DNA from: Acanthosepion esculentum
Lineage: Eukaryota; Mollusca; Cephalopoda; Sepiida; Sepiidae
Assembly (NCBI GenBank): GCA_964036315.1
Contig: OZ038500.1
Coordinates: 60,977,446-61,041,445 of the forward strand
Length of the DNA stretch: 64,000 nucleotides
Reading direction: 5' to 3'
Positions 24,266-33,609 of the stretch are shown piece by piece. The translations under genes and the position numbers were made by a program. The notes under the pieces were generated by a model, which searched no databases, was not told the DNA's origin, and was given only the letters and a program-made list of their open reading frames with translations. Position 1 is the stretch's first letter. Each line of letters opens with the position of its first letter.

Positions 24266-25161
24266 CGAGGGTCATTCAATAAATAAGGTGAATTCTTCAG
24301 TATAAGGACTTCTAATACAGATAGAAGCTTACTTTTTCGAATTTTTGTTTTTTGTTTTACTTCTTTATCACATGGATTTTATTTCTTTTGCAGATTAAAA
24401 AAACTTTGAAAGTTTTGGCGATTAACAAAGATGGCAGACCAAGAAGCATGCTCCAGGATTGAACAGCGGTCAGGGATCAAGTTTTTGGTTGCTGAAGGGT
24501 GCAAACCAGTTGAAATTCATAGGAGAATGTCAACTGTGTATGGTGCCACATGTTTCAGCCAAAGAAATGTCTACAAGTGGGATAAATTGTTTAAAGAAGG
24601 ACGAAGCAGTGTTGAGGATGAGGACAGGCCTGGGAGGCCTACAGAATTGAGGTCTCCTGGGGTGATCGAATCAGTCAATGACCTCATTCAGTCTGACAGA
24701 AGGGTGACAGTGGATGACATTGAAAGGACTTTGAGCTTATCTGTTGGGACAGCACACAAGTTCAGCTGCCGGTGGGTGCCAAAGGTGCTTACTGCAGAGC
24801 ACAAACAGCACAGCAGCCCAAGCGGTGGTGACCATCAACGAGCTGGGCTAGGAACTGCTCCCTCATCCCCCTTACAGCCCAGACCTTGCCCCTTCAGACT
24901 TTCACCTGTTTGGTCCCTTGAAAGCATTCACGAGAGGCACGAAGTTTAAAAGTGACGATGAAGTCAAAAGTGTTGTGAGCGACTGGCTGAGACATCAGTC
25001 CAAAGATTTTTACGCTGAGGGAATACGGAAGCTTGTGCACAGATGGGAAAAATGTGTGAAGCGCTGGGAGACTACGTTGAAAAATAAAAAAAAAGTAAGC
25101 CTCTACCTGTATTAGAAGTCCTTATACCGAAAAATTCACCTTATTTATTGAATGACCCTCG
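24266..25161. mobile_element. Mariner-like transposon with internal deletion
   Basis: The left end CGAGGGTCATTCAATAAATA and the inverted right end of the same sequence continue to match for about 60 bp (GGTGAATTYTTCRGTATAAGG, then ACTTCTAATACAGRTAGA), with only a few differences. Length is 896 bp, roughly 400 bp shorter than a typical mariner. The missing part is the central catalytic region. TA flanks the right end (25163-25164); the left flank shows TATT. It sits inside the hAT-like element. Confidence 0.88.
24431..25115 (+). pseudogene. Mariner transposase pseudogene, central deletion
   Basis: From the ATG at 24431 the first part has the mariner N-terminal helix-turn-helix pair: FLVAEGCKPVEIHRRM, VYKWDKLFKEGRSSVEDEDR, RPGRP and a second helix ending in LSVGTAHK. 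The frame then jumps from CRWVPKVLTAEHKQ, just before where the first catalytic Asp should lie, to near the C-terminus. There, in another frame, HPPYSPDLAPSDFHLFGPL (24871-24927) contains the third Asp of the D34D triad. RWEKCVKRW and a stop follow (25113-25115). The first two catalytic Asp residues are lost, so the enzyme is dead, but both DNA-binding helices remain in one open frame of about 130 residues. Confidence 0.9.
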
Positions 25162-25457
25162 TATATGTTTTATTTTTAAGTAAAACTAATTTAATGAAAA
25201 TTAACTTGTATATAATAACTAAATTTTATGGAACATACGTACGCTAATAAAATAACTCCTAATATAATCTATTTTAAAATATGTAAGAATTGATAAATTA
25301 AAAAAGTCCAGATTTATTCAATGAAACTCTGTAGTTGATGCTGCTCTCCGGGATTTGGGTTTTATTTATGTATATTCAGCTCCATCGATGTCAATGATAG
25401 TCGAAGATCATCCCATTTCCCAATTTCGAGTCTATTACTATAGTAATTAATTTATAT

Positions 25458-25989
25458 TTCCTCTGCAGTCGCTCTCTCACAGACGCGCCGTTGCCTCGCT
25501 CTGTCTTTTTTACAAATACTTTCACGGTAATTGCTCCGATGAGCTCCTTTCGCTGGTTCCCAGGCCTCATGAATTTAAACGTCCTACAAGGCTGGCATCC
25601 CGTTCCCACCCCTTCACCGTTGAAACTGTTAGATGTAGACGTTTCTTCTACCCCAATAGCTTCATGTCTCGCACCTCTCGCCTGTGCAACTCCCTTCCTT
25701 ATTCCTGTTTCCCTGACAAATATAATCGCCAACTATTTAAGTGTAACGTCAATCGACATCTCCAGTTGCCTTGATCTATCCACTTCCCTTCTCCACATCC
25801 TTTCCCTTTTCATTCCTATCTGCTCTCGCTCCAAATCTTCTGTAACCCCCTACCTTGATCGATCCACTATATTTCTCCACATCCTCTCCTTTACCACTCC
25901 TATCTGCTCTTCCTCCAAACCTTCTGTAACCCCTTGCGTGCTAGTGGCTTCCAGCCTTGCTTGGGGTGAAAACCTTTAAAAAAAAATTA
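25458..25989 (+). pseudogene. Jockey/I-like LINE ORF2 C-terminus and 3' tail, copy 1
   Basis: An uninterrupted frame from about 25463 to the stop TGA (25772-25774) reads LQSLSHRRAVASLCLFYKYF, HGNCSDELLSL, then RTSRLCNSLP, CFPDKYN and FKCNVNRHLQLP. This is the typical domain after the RT of Jockey/I-superfamily LINEs. A pyrimidine-rich 3' UTR ends CTTGGGGTGAAAACC and an A-rich tail. A longer open frame in another phase (25491-25979) is a shadow. It lies inside the hAT-like element. Copies at 39370-40035 and 51430-52200 share the tail words. Confidence 0.8.
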
Positions 25990-26385
25990 ATATATCAATA
26001 TTTTGTTTTATTTCATTAATATTTAAAATCAATATTATTATTTGTTATTAATATATTAAATTAATTTATATAATAAATTATGAACTTTCTATAACTTCCC
26101 TTATATATATATAATCTTTCCTTTATATATCCTTCTCAGTTTTTATTCAACTTTTACAATCAAGACATCCGATAGAGTAAAAGGGACTCTAACTTACATC
26201 GCTTGATCTCATTTTCTGTTAGTTTTAAAGTTGTTTTTAATATTTGTAGTATTATAATCTGACGTAGATTATAGCAGAAATGCCAATTCTCAGTTGTATC
26301 AACCGTTTCGAATTGAAATGGACCACTAAAATATTACCGTCGACCTTTGATTTGATTTTTTTTGTGTGTGGATCGGCAGTAATGT
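25990..26385. other. AT-rich interior of the hAT-like element
   Basis: AT-rich, with no frame of interest. TATATATATAA at 26104-26114. Confidence 0.5.
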
Positions 26386-26440
26386 TACGTGGACACCCAG
26401 GCTCCGTATGTGACCCCGGTTGAGAACCCTTGGTCAAGAA

Positions 26441-26619
26441 GATGGTCTACTCTCAAATTCAAAACAACGGAGAAGGCAATGAAAAGGCACAGCGTTATAT
26501 TTCCTGAGAAGTCCTACCAATTCACAAATTATAAAAAGAACGCATATATGGCGAGACATGATCGCCTATAACCTAAAGAGATCTGACATTTTAACACATA
26601 CATAAAGAGCATCGTCCGT
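26441..26619. other. Short spacer, nothing recognised
   Basis: No motif seen. Confidence 0.5.
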
Positions 26620-27190
26620 CCTGGGTAAGGCGATAAACTGCATCCGCGTCCTGGGTAAGACGATAAACTGCATCCGCGTCCTGGGTACGACGATAAACTA
26701 CGTCCAACAGCAAGGCGTCTGATCAGGAGGTTTTGAGGAGCGTGGAACCACCACTTAATTGCTGGTGTTCCCAGGACCACCCTGACCCGAGGTGGTAGCA
26801 CCTGTTAGGGTCCCAGCTATGGGAAAATAGTTAACCCCGAAACTGAGGTAAAAAGCATTATAATATATTAGCAGAAATACATTTTTGATGAAAAAACTAT
26901 TACCAGCAATACGTTTTTGAAAAAAAAAACACTGTTCCCTGCAGTACGTTTTTGAAAAATAATATTACCAGCTATACGTTTTGGGAAAATTAATATTACC
27001 AGCTATACGTTTTCAAAAAAATAATATTACCAGCTATACATTTTTGACGAAAAAAATATTAACGGAAATAGATTTTTGACAAAACAAAAATATTTTCCAG
27101 TAAAAAAAAAGTTGTCGGTATTAAATAACCCATTGAGGTTTATATGTCATAAAACAAAACAAACAAAACAAAACAAACTAAACCAAAGAG
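26620..27190 (-). mobile_element. Composite family K, near-complete copy (inverted)
   Basis: Three units of the 30-bp repeat (GATAAACTGCATCCGCGTCC, 26630-26705) are followed by TGATCAGGAGGTTTTGAGG, CGTGGAACCACC, GGTGTTCCCAGG, GGTGGTAGCACC and GGGTCCCAGCTATGGG. Five or six AATATTACCAGCAATACGTTT units come next, then GTCGGTATTAAATAACCC and an ACAAAACAAAC end. The minimal number of 30-bp units here, against about 47 at 16.4 kb, shows array expansion within the family. Confidence 0.75.
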
Positions 27191-27401
27191 CGTCGTTTTC
27201 CAAAGAACAACATGACGTTTCTTTTATATCTTTTTATTGCAACTCATTATTATCTATTGTCGCAATGGGCAATATGATTGCAATGTGTCTGCAGCATCAG
27301 CCACCAATGCAATGTCCACATTAATAACGGTACCAGCATCAACCAACGACACATACATCAACACGTTTCCAGCACAATAACTGTGTTTGATCCTTGCTTT
27401 G
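27191..27401. other. Spacer, nothing recognised
   Basis: No frame or repeat end of note. Confidence 0.5.
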
Positions 27402-27713
27402 TTTAGTACGTTTGCGGCTAAAACCCATTGAAATATCGAGTCCTGTACAATTGCCAAAGTTAAGCAACGTCGAGCCTGGTTAATAACTAGATGAGTGACC
27501 ACTTCCCTACATACAAGCCACTAGTGGCCCATGACGGGCCGCCGATGGCAACGCCAGTGGTCCTTTAGTGGCACCAACTGGCGGGTCAACGGTGGGCCAC
27601 TAGCGGTTCACAAATAGTAACATTGCCATGACGAACATGCCGGCGGTCCACCAGTGGCAGATTAGTGGCTTGCGTGTAAGGTTGGGAATACCAGGTTTTG
27701 TAAGCTTGAATAT
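27402..27713 (+). pseudogene. 5S rRNA pseudogene (or 5S-derived SINE head), split by an insertion
   Basis: AGTTAAGCAACGTCGAGCC (27464-27482, box A and intermediate element), TGGTTAATAACTAGATGAG and TGACCAC (to 27502) are followed after a 177-bp insertion by GGGAATACCAGGTTTTGTAA and GCTT (27684-27707). Together they cover the internal promoter and 3' end of metazoan 5S rRNA. The 5' third (27402-27460; GCGGCTAAAACCCATTGAAA) is more diverged. Several substitutions fall in conserved positions, so it is not a functional gene. A tRNA-type SINE starts 25 bp downstream. Confidence 0.85.
27505..27681. mobile_element. 177-bp TIR element inserted in the 5S pseudogene
   Basis: CCCTACATACAAGCCACTA at the left and the inverted right end CCTTACACGCAAGCCACTA differ at 3 of 19 positions. 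TT stands on both sides (27503-27504, 27682-27683) as a possible 2-bp duplication. The interior is GC-rich for this window and repeats CCACTAGTGGCCC-like and GCCAGTGG words. Removing it rejoins the 5S sequence. Superfamily unknown; non-coding. Confidence 0.75.
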
Positions 27714-27737
27714 GTGTGTTGTGTAATTGTATAATGA

Positions 27738-27870
27738 CTTGGAATTGTTAATCGGAGAACCGAGTTCAAATTCCAGTTGGGTCTATTATACTGACTTACG
27801 CGCACATACCTTTGGAAAAGGCATGAATCGACATCATCCCCCAGTTATGGGTTAATTAGTAAAACCTTTA
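27738..27870 (+). mobile_element. tRNA-derived SINE (family A), degraded
   Basis: TAATCGGAGAACCGAGTTCA, AATTCCAGTTGGGTC, CTTACGCGCACATACC, TTTGGAAAAGGCATGAATCG and CCCAGTTATGGGTTAA follow the family order. Confidence 0.75.
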
Positions 27871-28935
27871 CAACTAAACAATTATTGGCTCAAAAAAATT
27901 GTTACAAAAATATTTTCTGGCTTTAACCCCTTCCACGTCATTTACTTTGGGAAAAATGTTTCAATTTTAGACGAAATTTTTATTTGTTTTTATGGTTGTA
28001 AAGAAAAGAAAAGAAAAGACTGTCAACTTGTAGTAGCAACAAACGTCTGCAATATATTTCTTCTGTCTCTCGACCGCAATACTTGTAGCCAAATTACAGT
28101 TCAAACGATAGTCCGTCGTAACAGTCCAACAAGCAACGTAGAAACGACAAAATGGTGTCACACATCCAACCTTCACTTCTCACCAAAAAACGCGTGTTTG
28201 TCCACCAAGCTCAGAAAATCTCCTGCCTTCATAAATCAAAAAGAACGGCTTTTGCTCACCGAGAGGTCTTTCTGATTGGTCATGCCATTCAGGGGAGAGA
28301 AGAACATTAGCATAGATTCTATTCCTTAAAGTAGATTTTTGCTAACTACTTTTTGGTAATTTTTCTTCAGCAGATCGCACACAAAACACGAACTCTTTTT
28401 CGATGTAGCTGATTATCTCTTTCACTACAGTTTTTAATATAGTAGCTAAGAAACTGAGGCACCTTGAAGTACCCGAGCGGTGGCTAACACCCCTAGAGGA
28501 CGTATGAGTTTGGAAAATCGACACGTTTCAAGCCCTGAAGCGCATGAATAGGATCAAGAACGACGTATAAACACGTCTCTGGCTCGGTTTTGAAAATTAT
28601 ATTTGAACATGTTTATTCGTCCGTGTCTGAAAAAGACACTTTTGGTAAAAATGTATATACACGCCTACGCTTCAATAACCTGCAAAATAGATAAGACATA
28701 GAAAACGACTCAATCAACCAATTTGTGTAGTACGACCCAAGAGATAAGTTATTCTGAAGATGCAAACGGTTGAGATGCAACATAACCAGAGACGAAAATG
28801 TAATTTTGCACACGGCTTGGAAAGTATCGATATCGCTATCATGAATTTGCTCCAAATATGTGTGTGCTCCTTTTGATACCATTCCGAAAAGCAACAGATA
28901 CTATTGTTGCATTCTAATGCCAAATTTTACTGACA
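27871..28935. other. Spacer of about 1 kb, nothing recognised
   Basis: Minus-strand frames of 60-93 residues (28342-28524, 28613-28894, 28714-28923) overlap each other in different phases and show no known motif. Confidence 0.55.
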
Positions 28936-29206
28936 TACACTACAGTTCAAAGGTTTGAAGACATCCCCAGAATTAGCATGAGATGAACTTGACGGAGAAA
29001 AAGAGATAATGAAAGAGAGCTCTTTAAATCATTGCAAAAAAAAAACTGGAATCAATTATCAAACTTATACTTTGAGAAACTTTTGCAACAAATGCTAGAA
29101 AATTGTGCTGCAGTAATCCAGGCTAAATGAGGCTATTTTGACGAGAGCAAAATTTAATCATAAAATGCTTTTTTCTTTTTGTCATAATAACATTTCTAAA
29201 AGAAAA

Positions 29207-29641
29207 TCTATCTATATAATACTAAATCGTCCGGCGCGTAATAATTTAACTTAATCTGATTTAAAAAATAATACTTTAACGGAAGAAGACTTAAAAATAC
29301 GAGTTGTTTATACAGTAATTTTTTTTATTTTAACGTTCTTCAAACAAAGAATTTTTTACTTAATATATTTTTAAGTTAAAGACAGACACAAAGAGATCCC
29401 GCTTTGCTGTTTCGTCCAGATGTAGAGTAATTATTTATACTTCAGCTTTCTTTAAACAAGCAATATTTTAAATATATAAATAATATTTTTGGCATATTTA
29501 AGTTAATCTGATTAAAACTAGTTTAAGTGAATATGATTTAAAAATACGTGTTGTTTATACAGTAAGTATTGTTATTTCAACTTTCTTCAAATTTTTCATA
29601 ACATGAAGGGTCAATGACCGAACGGGTCACGGGTAGTCTAG
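29207..29641 (+). mobile_element. Non-autonomous Helitron, 435 bp
   Basis: It begins TCTATCTATATAATACTAAA, the usual 5' TC end, preceded by A. It ends with the hairpin TGACC-GAACG-GGTCA (29614-29628), then GGGTAGTCTAG followed by T. This is the Helitron 3' signature (hairpin, short spacer, CTAG, A|T insertion). Inside, about 100 bp containing TACGAGTTGTTTATACAGTA is duplicated as TACGTGTTGTTTATACAGTA (29295-29345 and 29535-29585). No Rep or helicase frame is present. Confidence 0.82.
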
Positions 29642-29702
29642 TGTATAATAATTTTCTCTTATTATTGTGGGGATCTACCTACAAATGGACTCTTCCACAC
29701 CT

Positions 29703-29710
29703 ATATAATA
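29703..29710 (+). promoter_or_regulatory. TATA-like box in the Gypsy LTR
   Basis: TATATAAT lies 31 bp upstream of the first tandem unit, which places a predicted transcription start at about the first base of the array. Inferred from spacing only. Confidence 0.45.
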
Positions 29711-29733
29711 TGGGTACCAACTCTGAGTAAGGT

Positions 29734-30967
29734 CAGTCACCCCGTGACTGGGACAGTTGTTAAGACTGTTCTTTGCTGTCGAACTCTCCGTCTCGGCGGG
29801 GAGGGACTCGGACGGGGCTTTGCCGCAGGGCAAAGTGCCGTCCGGGGAGGTAGTCAGTCCCTGAACCCGTGTATACGGGTTCTAATGGGCATATTTTTGG
29901 CCGAGCCTACGGGCTCGGTAAGCCCACATTAAGCCGGCCTTGTGCCACATTCGACCCGTGTGGGGGGGGTTGCTAAATATCCAGTCACCCCGTGACTGGA
30001 ACGGTTGTATAAACTGTTCTTTGCTGTCGAACTCCCCGTCTCGGCGGGGAGAGACTCGGACGGGGCTTTGCCGCAGGGCAAAGTGTCGTCCGGGGAGGTA
30101 GACAGTCCCTGAACCCGTGCATACGGGTTCTAATGGGCATATTTTTGTCCGAGCCTACGGGCTCGGTAAGCCCACATTAAGCCGGCCTTGTGCCACATTC
30201 GACCCGTGTGGGGGGTTGCTAAATATCCAGTCGCCAAGTGACTGGAACAGTTGTATAAACTGTTCTTTGCTGTCGAACTCCCCGTCTCGGCGGGGAGGGA
30301 CTCGGACGGGGCTTTGCCGCAGGGCAAAGTGTCGTCCGGGGAGGTAGACAGTCCCTGAACCCGTGTATACGGGTTCTAATGGGCATATTTTTGGCCGAGC
30401 CTACGGGCTCGGTAAACCCACATTAAGCCGGCCTTGTGCCACATTCGACCCGTGTGGGGGGGTTGCTAAATATCCAGTCACCCCGTGACTGGAACGGTTG
30501 TATAAACTGTTCTTTGCTGTCGAACTCCCCGTCTCGGCGGGGAGAGACTCGGACGGGGCTTTGCCGCAGGGCAAAGTGTCGTCCGGGGAGGTAGACAGTC
30601 CCTGAACCCGTGCATACGGGTTCTAATGGGCATATTTTTGTCCGAGCCTACGGGCTCGGTAAGCCCACATTAAGCCGGCCTTGTGCCACATTCGACCCGT
30701 GTGGGGGGTTGCTAAATATCCAGTCGCCAAGTGACTGGAACAGTTGTATAAACTGTTCTTTGCTGTCGAACTCCCCGTCTCGGCGGGGAGGGACTCGGAC
30801 GGGGCTTTGCCGCAGGGCAAAGTGCCGTCCGGGGAGGTAGACAGTCCCTGAACCCGTTTATACGGGTTCTAATGGGCATATTTTTGGCCGAGCCTACGGG
30901 CTCGGTAAGCCCACATTAAGCCGGCCTTGTGCCACATTCGACCCTTGTGGGGGGGTTGCTAAATATC
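29734..30967 (+). repeat. GC-rich 247-bp tandem units (five copies) with conserved hairpins
   Basis: Units start at 29734, 29982, 30228, 30475 and 30721, and a sixth is cut off at 30968. Lengths are 246-248, differing by the G-run (6-8). Units 2+3 and 4+5 form a 493-bp dimer. Each unit contains: CAGTCAC/GTGACTG; GAACAGTT/AACTGTTC; CTCCCCG/CGGGGAG; CTTTGCC/GGCAAAG nested in CGGACGG/CCGTCCG; GAACCCGT/ACGGGTTC; and CCGAGCC/GGCTCGG nested in TGGGC/GCCCA. Most differences between copies lie in loops (GTAT, GCAT, TTAT; CCC, CAA) or change Watson-Crick to G-U pairs. GC content is far above the surroundings. Short open frames crossing it lack any motif. Confidence 0.92.
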
Positions 30968-31147
30968 CAGTCATCAAGTGAGGTTCACCGAGTAGTAGCC
31001 ACAGAGTCAGTGAATGAGTGAGTCGGGACACCAGTGAGAGAAAGTACTCTCCAGTCCACATTTACCTTTGTACTACGTTTCCGAGAATATACTATTTAAC
31101 CTATATCCCAGTCCGTGTTATCTTTCTATGGTTTTACACCATAACAA

Positions 31148-31160
31148 CTGGCGACGAATA
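31148..31160 (+). promoter_or_regulatory. Primer-binding site of Gypsy copy 1
   Basis: TGGCGACGA starts 2 nt after the LTR, as in the copy at 58534. TGG would pair with a tRNA CCA end. The tRNA species is not determined. Confidence 0.7.
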
Positions 31161-31814
31161 ATATTCCCACCACAAAGAGAAACCTCTACCTAAAAAAAAG
31201 TGTCACGCCATAACTCTAAAGATGTCTAAAGATCCCAGTGTGTTAACCTCAAGTCTGGTTAACCAAAGATAAATTTTCACGAAAGAAAGCTACACATACA
31301 ACAGTTGTATGTTAATATACAACTGATAAAAAAACGGACACCAACCGAATAACAGGCAACGTAATTACGAAAATAAGACACAGGTGCGGACGTCTGATAT
31401 ATTTAGGAAGAAGGGAAAAGTATAAAAGAAATATTAACGCAATCCATTTAAAACCAACAACTTGAAAATACTTACTACTGAAAAATTATAAGTAAGATTT
31501 TTTCCCTCCCCTCGTTGCTATAATCTAAAGCATTGCATTGTTCTTCGCTTCTCTTGCCCACACAGGGAAAAAAGGATGAAAGAATATATTTTCTGTTGGC
31601 AGCGTGGTTGTTTATGCAATTTTTTTCCTCCTCCTCTTAGAAAAAAATAGAAGCACTTAGACTGTATTAGAAAAAAAAAGATTTTTTTCTTTCCAACCAG
31701 AGCTGAGAAATATTAAGGAAAGGGATTACTTTCTTTCCCTCTCTTATAGAAGAAAAATTGTCTAAATTCCGTTTTTTTCTTCTTTCTCTCTGAAAACACG
31801 TATTTGAAGTCATT

Positions 31815-32945
31815 ATAGAGGACTTTAAAGCAATCATTGTTCAGATAATGAAGACACAACTTGATCATCAACAGAAGACTGAGGAACGTATACTACAGCA
31901 GCAACAGAAGTCTGAGGAACGGCAACAAATGTTGGAAGAAAAATTGCTCCTACAACAAAAAGAACAGGAAGAAAAGCAAAAGGAGCAAAAAAAAAAAATT
32001 GCTTCTAAAGCAGAGAGAACAACAACAGTTTTTTTTTTTAATTCCAAAAACAAAAAGAATTACTTCTAAAAACATTAAAGAGGATGTTAGAGAAAACAAC
32101 ATTGCATTTTCTCACAACACAATTTGGAATTCTATGGAGACATTCAATTATCTTCCTGAAGAAGATAAAACATTTTAAGCTTTCTATAGAAGATATAAAG
32201 ATCTTTTTGCGGTTGATTGTGAGGATTGGCCGAACGCTAAAAAAGTTCGCCTACTTTTGAGAAAGTTGGGAACAGCGGAAGATAGTAAGTTCGTCGATTA
32301 CATTCTTCCGAAGAAAACAAGTGAATCGGGGTTCGACGAAGCAGTAAAACTTTTGTCTGAGTTATTTAGCCCTAATACAACACTATTTCACAAAAGATGG
32401 AAGTGTTTTAACTTGTCAAAACGGGATGACGAAGATTATCTTACATTTGCGCCCACTGTAGATAAGCACTGTGACGATTTTCGTTTGGCCGAATTGTCAG
32501 CTGACGATTTCAAATGTTTAATATTTGCCCAAGGTTTAGTCTCCGCAAAAAACTCGGAGATTAGACGGAGAGTTCTATCAAGACTAGAAAGCGAACCAGG
32601 TCTCACATTACAAAAACTAGCTGAAGATTGCCAGTGAGTAATTAGTGTTAAAAGCGATTCCAAAAACATCGAGGAATCAGGCATATCGTATGTTAAGAGA
32701 ATTAAGTACAAGCCAAAAAATTACTCCCCGGGAAAAGGTAAAGAAAGCAAATAGTATTCCCATTCACAATCTAAAAGTAGACGACCCTGTGAGAAACAAA
32801 AATTACCCCCAAGGCCATGCGGGCGTTGTGGTGGACAACATTGGGGGGCAGACTGTTCTTAGCGAAACAAGACATGTAATTATTGTGACAAAATTGGCCA
32901 GAAGGGGGTGCACTGTAGAAACAAAAGGAACAACAGAAACAGTGT
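31815..32945 (+). pseudogene. Gypsy gag pseudogene, copy 1
   Basis: By comparison with 58869 the start codon is now ATA (31815-31817), followed in frame by EDFKA-type sequence and a Gln/Glu/Lys-rich coiled stretch (LDHQQKTEERILQQQQK). A shift in the A-run near 31990-32030 and a stop at 32176-32178 interrupt it. The capsid part continues as LLRKLG, FVDYILPKKT, LFSPNTTLFHKRWKC and CLIFAQGLVSAK to a stop at 32635-32637. The nucleocapsid has CGRCGGQHWGADC (CCHC) and CNYCDKIGQKGVHC, in which the expected His is Gln. Gag would form the retrotransposon particle; this copy cannot. Confidence 0.88.
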
Positions 32946-33609
32946 CAGACAAACTGTGTCAAATGAAAAAGTAGATAAGAATCTACGAAAATACGTTGTA
33001 GTTAACATTCTAAACAAAACGGTTAAGCTGCAACTAGATTCTGGCTCGGATCTCACAATCATTAATCTTCATACTTGGAAGAAATTAAAAAAAACAACTG
33101 TGAAAAAGGCAAACAAAACAGCCCGTGCAGTAACAGGTGACAAAATCAAATTTGTAGGTGAGCTAACGCTACCTGTAACACTAAATGGCATCACAAAGAA
33201 AAACTCTGAGAATTTGTTTGGAACGGATTGGATGGAGCGGTTTAAGTTGTGGGATCAACCAATCAACAATTTTTGCCAAAAGGTGGAAAATATGACAACG
33301 GATGCCCAAGACCTGAAAAGCGAATTAAAAGAATTTCCCTAAGTTTTCTCGGCGGGGCTAGGAAAATGTAATAAGACAAAAGCCAGATTCGAGCTGAAAG
33401 AAAACGTTCAACCCGTTTTCAAAAGTAAAAGAAATGTCCCATTTGCATCAGTAGGAAAAATTAACGAAGAATTAGACCGACTAGAAAATGCCGGTATACT
33501 GTTAAAAGTGAGTTTTAGCGAATGAGCGGCCCCGCTGTATACATAAGAAAAAAGTCCAACCAAATTCAGGTATTCGGATTTCTCAACGGGCCTCAATGCG
33601 GTTCTAAAG
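32946..33609 (+). pseudogene. Gypsy protease and RT start, copy 1
   Basis: gag runs into pol without a stop in this copy. LQLDSGSDLTII (33029-33064) holds the Asp-Ser-Gly of the aspartic protease, intact here. FGTDWMERFKLWD follows. A stop comes at 33340-33342, then FSAGLG, ELKENVQP and PFAS with ELDRLENAGIL, the region leading into the RT fingers. Two stops near 33523-33545 break it, and STGLNA (about 33585-33600) is the last RT sequence before the deletion joint. No catalytic YxDD is present. Confidence 0.88.

Larger units (their letters stand above)
24107..26440. mobile_element. hAT-like element interrupted by a mariner and a LINE fragment
   Basis: The left end CAGTGGTTCTCAACG (24115-24129) and inverted right end CAAGGGTTCTCAACC (26432-26418) match at 12 of 15 positions. 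They are of the well-known CAGTGGTTCTCAACC hAT type. The flanking octamers GTCTAGAC (24107-24114) and GTCAAGAA (26433-26440) agree at 6 of 8, as an aged 8-bp target duplication would. The left interior ACCTATGTACCAC, and on the right GGGGTCACATACGGAG when inverted, are subterminal hAT-like sequence. There is no hAT transposase frame, so it is non-autonomous or gutted. Confidence 0.65.
29666..31146 (+). repeat. 5' LTR of Gypsy copy 1, 1.48 kb, with internal tandem units
   Basis: It starts TGTGGGGATCTACC, parallel to TGTTACGGGACCTTACC of the other copy, and ends TTTTACACCATAACA. TATATAAT at 29703-29710 is a TATA-like box. The last 120 bp match 33609-33729 with two or so differences. Most of its length (29734-30967) is the GC-rich tandem array, absent from the 238-bp LTR of the other copy. 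Confidence 0.8.

Noticed and set aside
25491..25979. 162-residue plus frame as a gene
   Set aside because: Another phase reads the conserved LINE C-terminus without interruption; the longer frame is its shadow.
30117..30840. 76-residue duplicated proteins in the GC-rich units
   Set aside because: Frames exist only because the DNA is GC-rich and duplicated; the conserved property is base pairing, not peptide.
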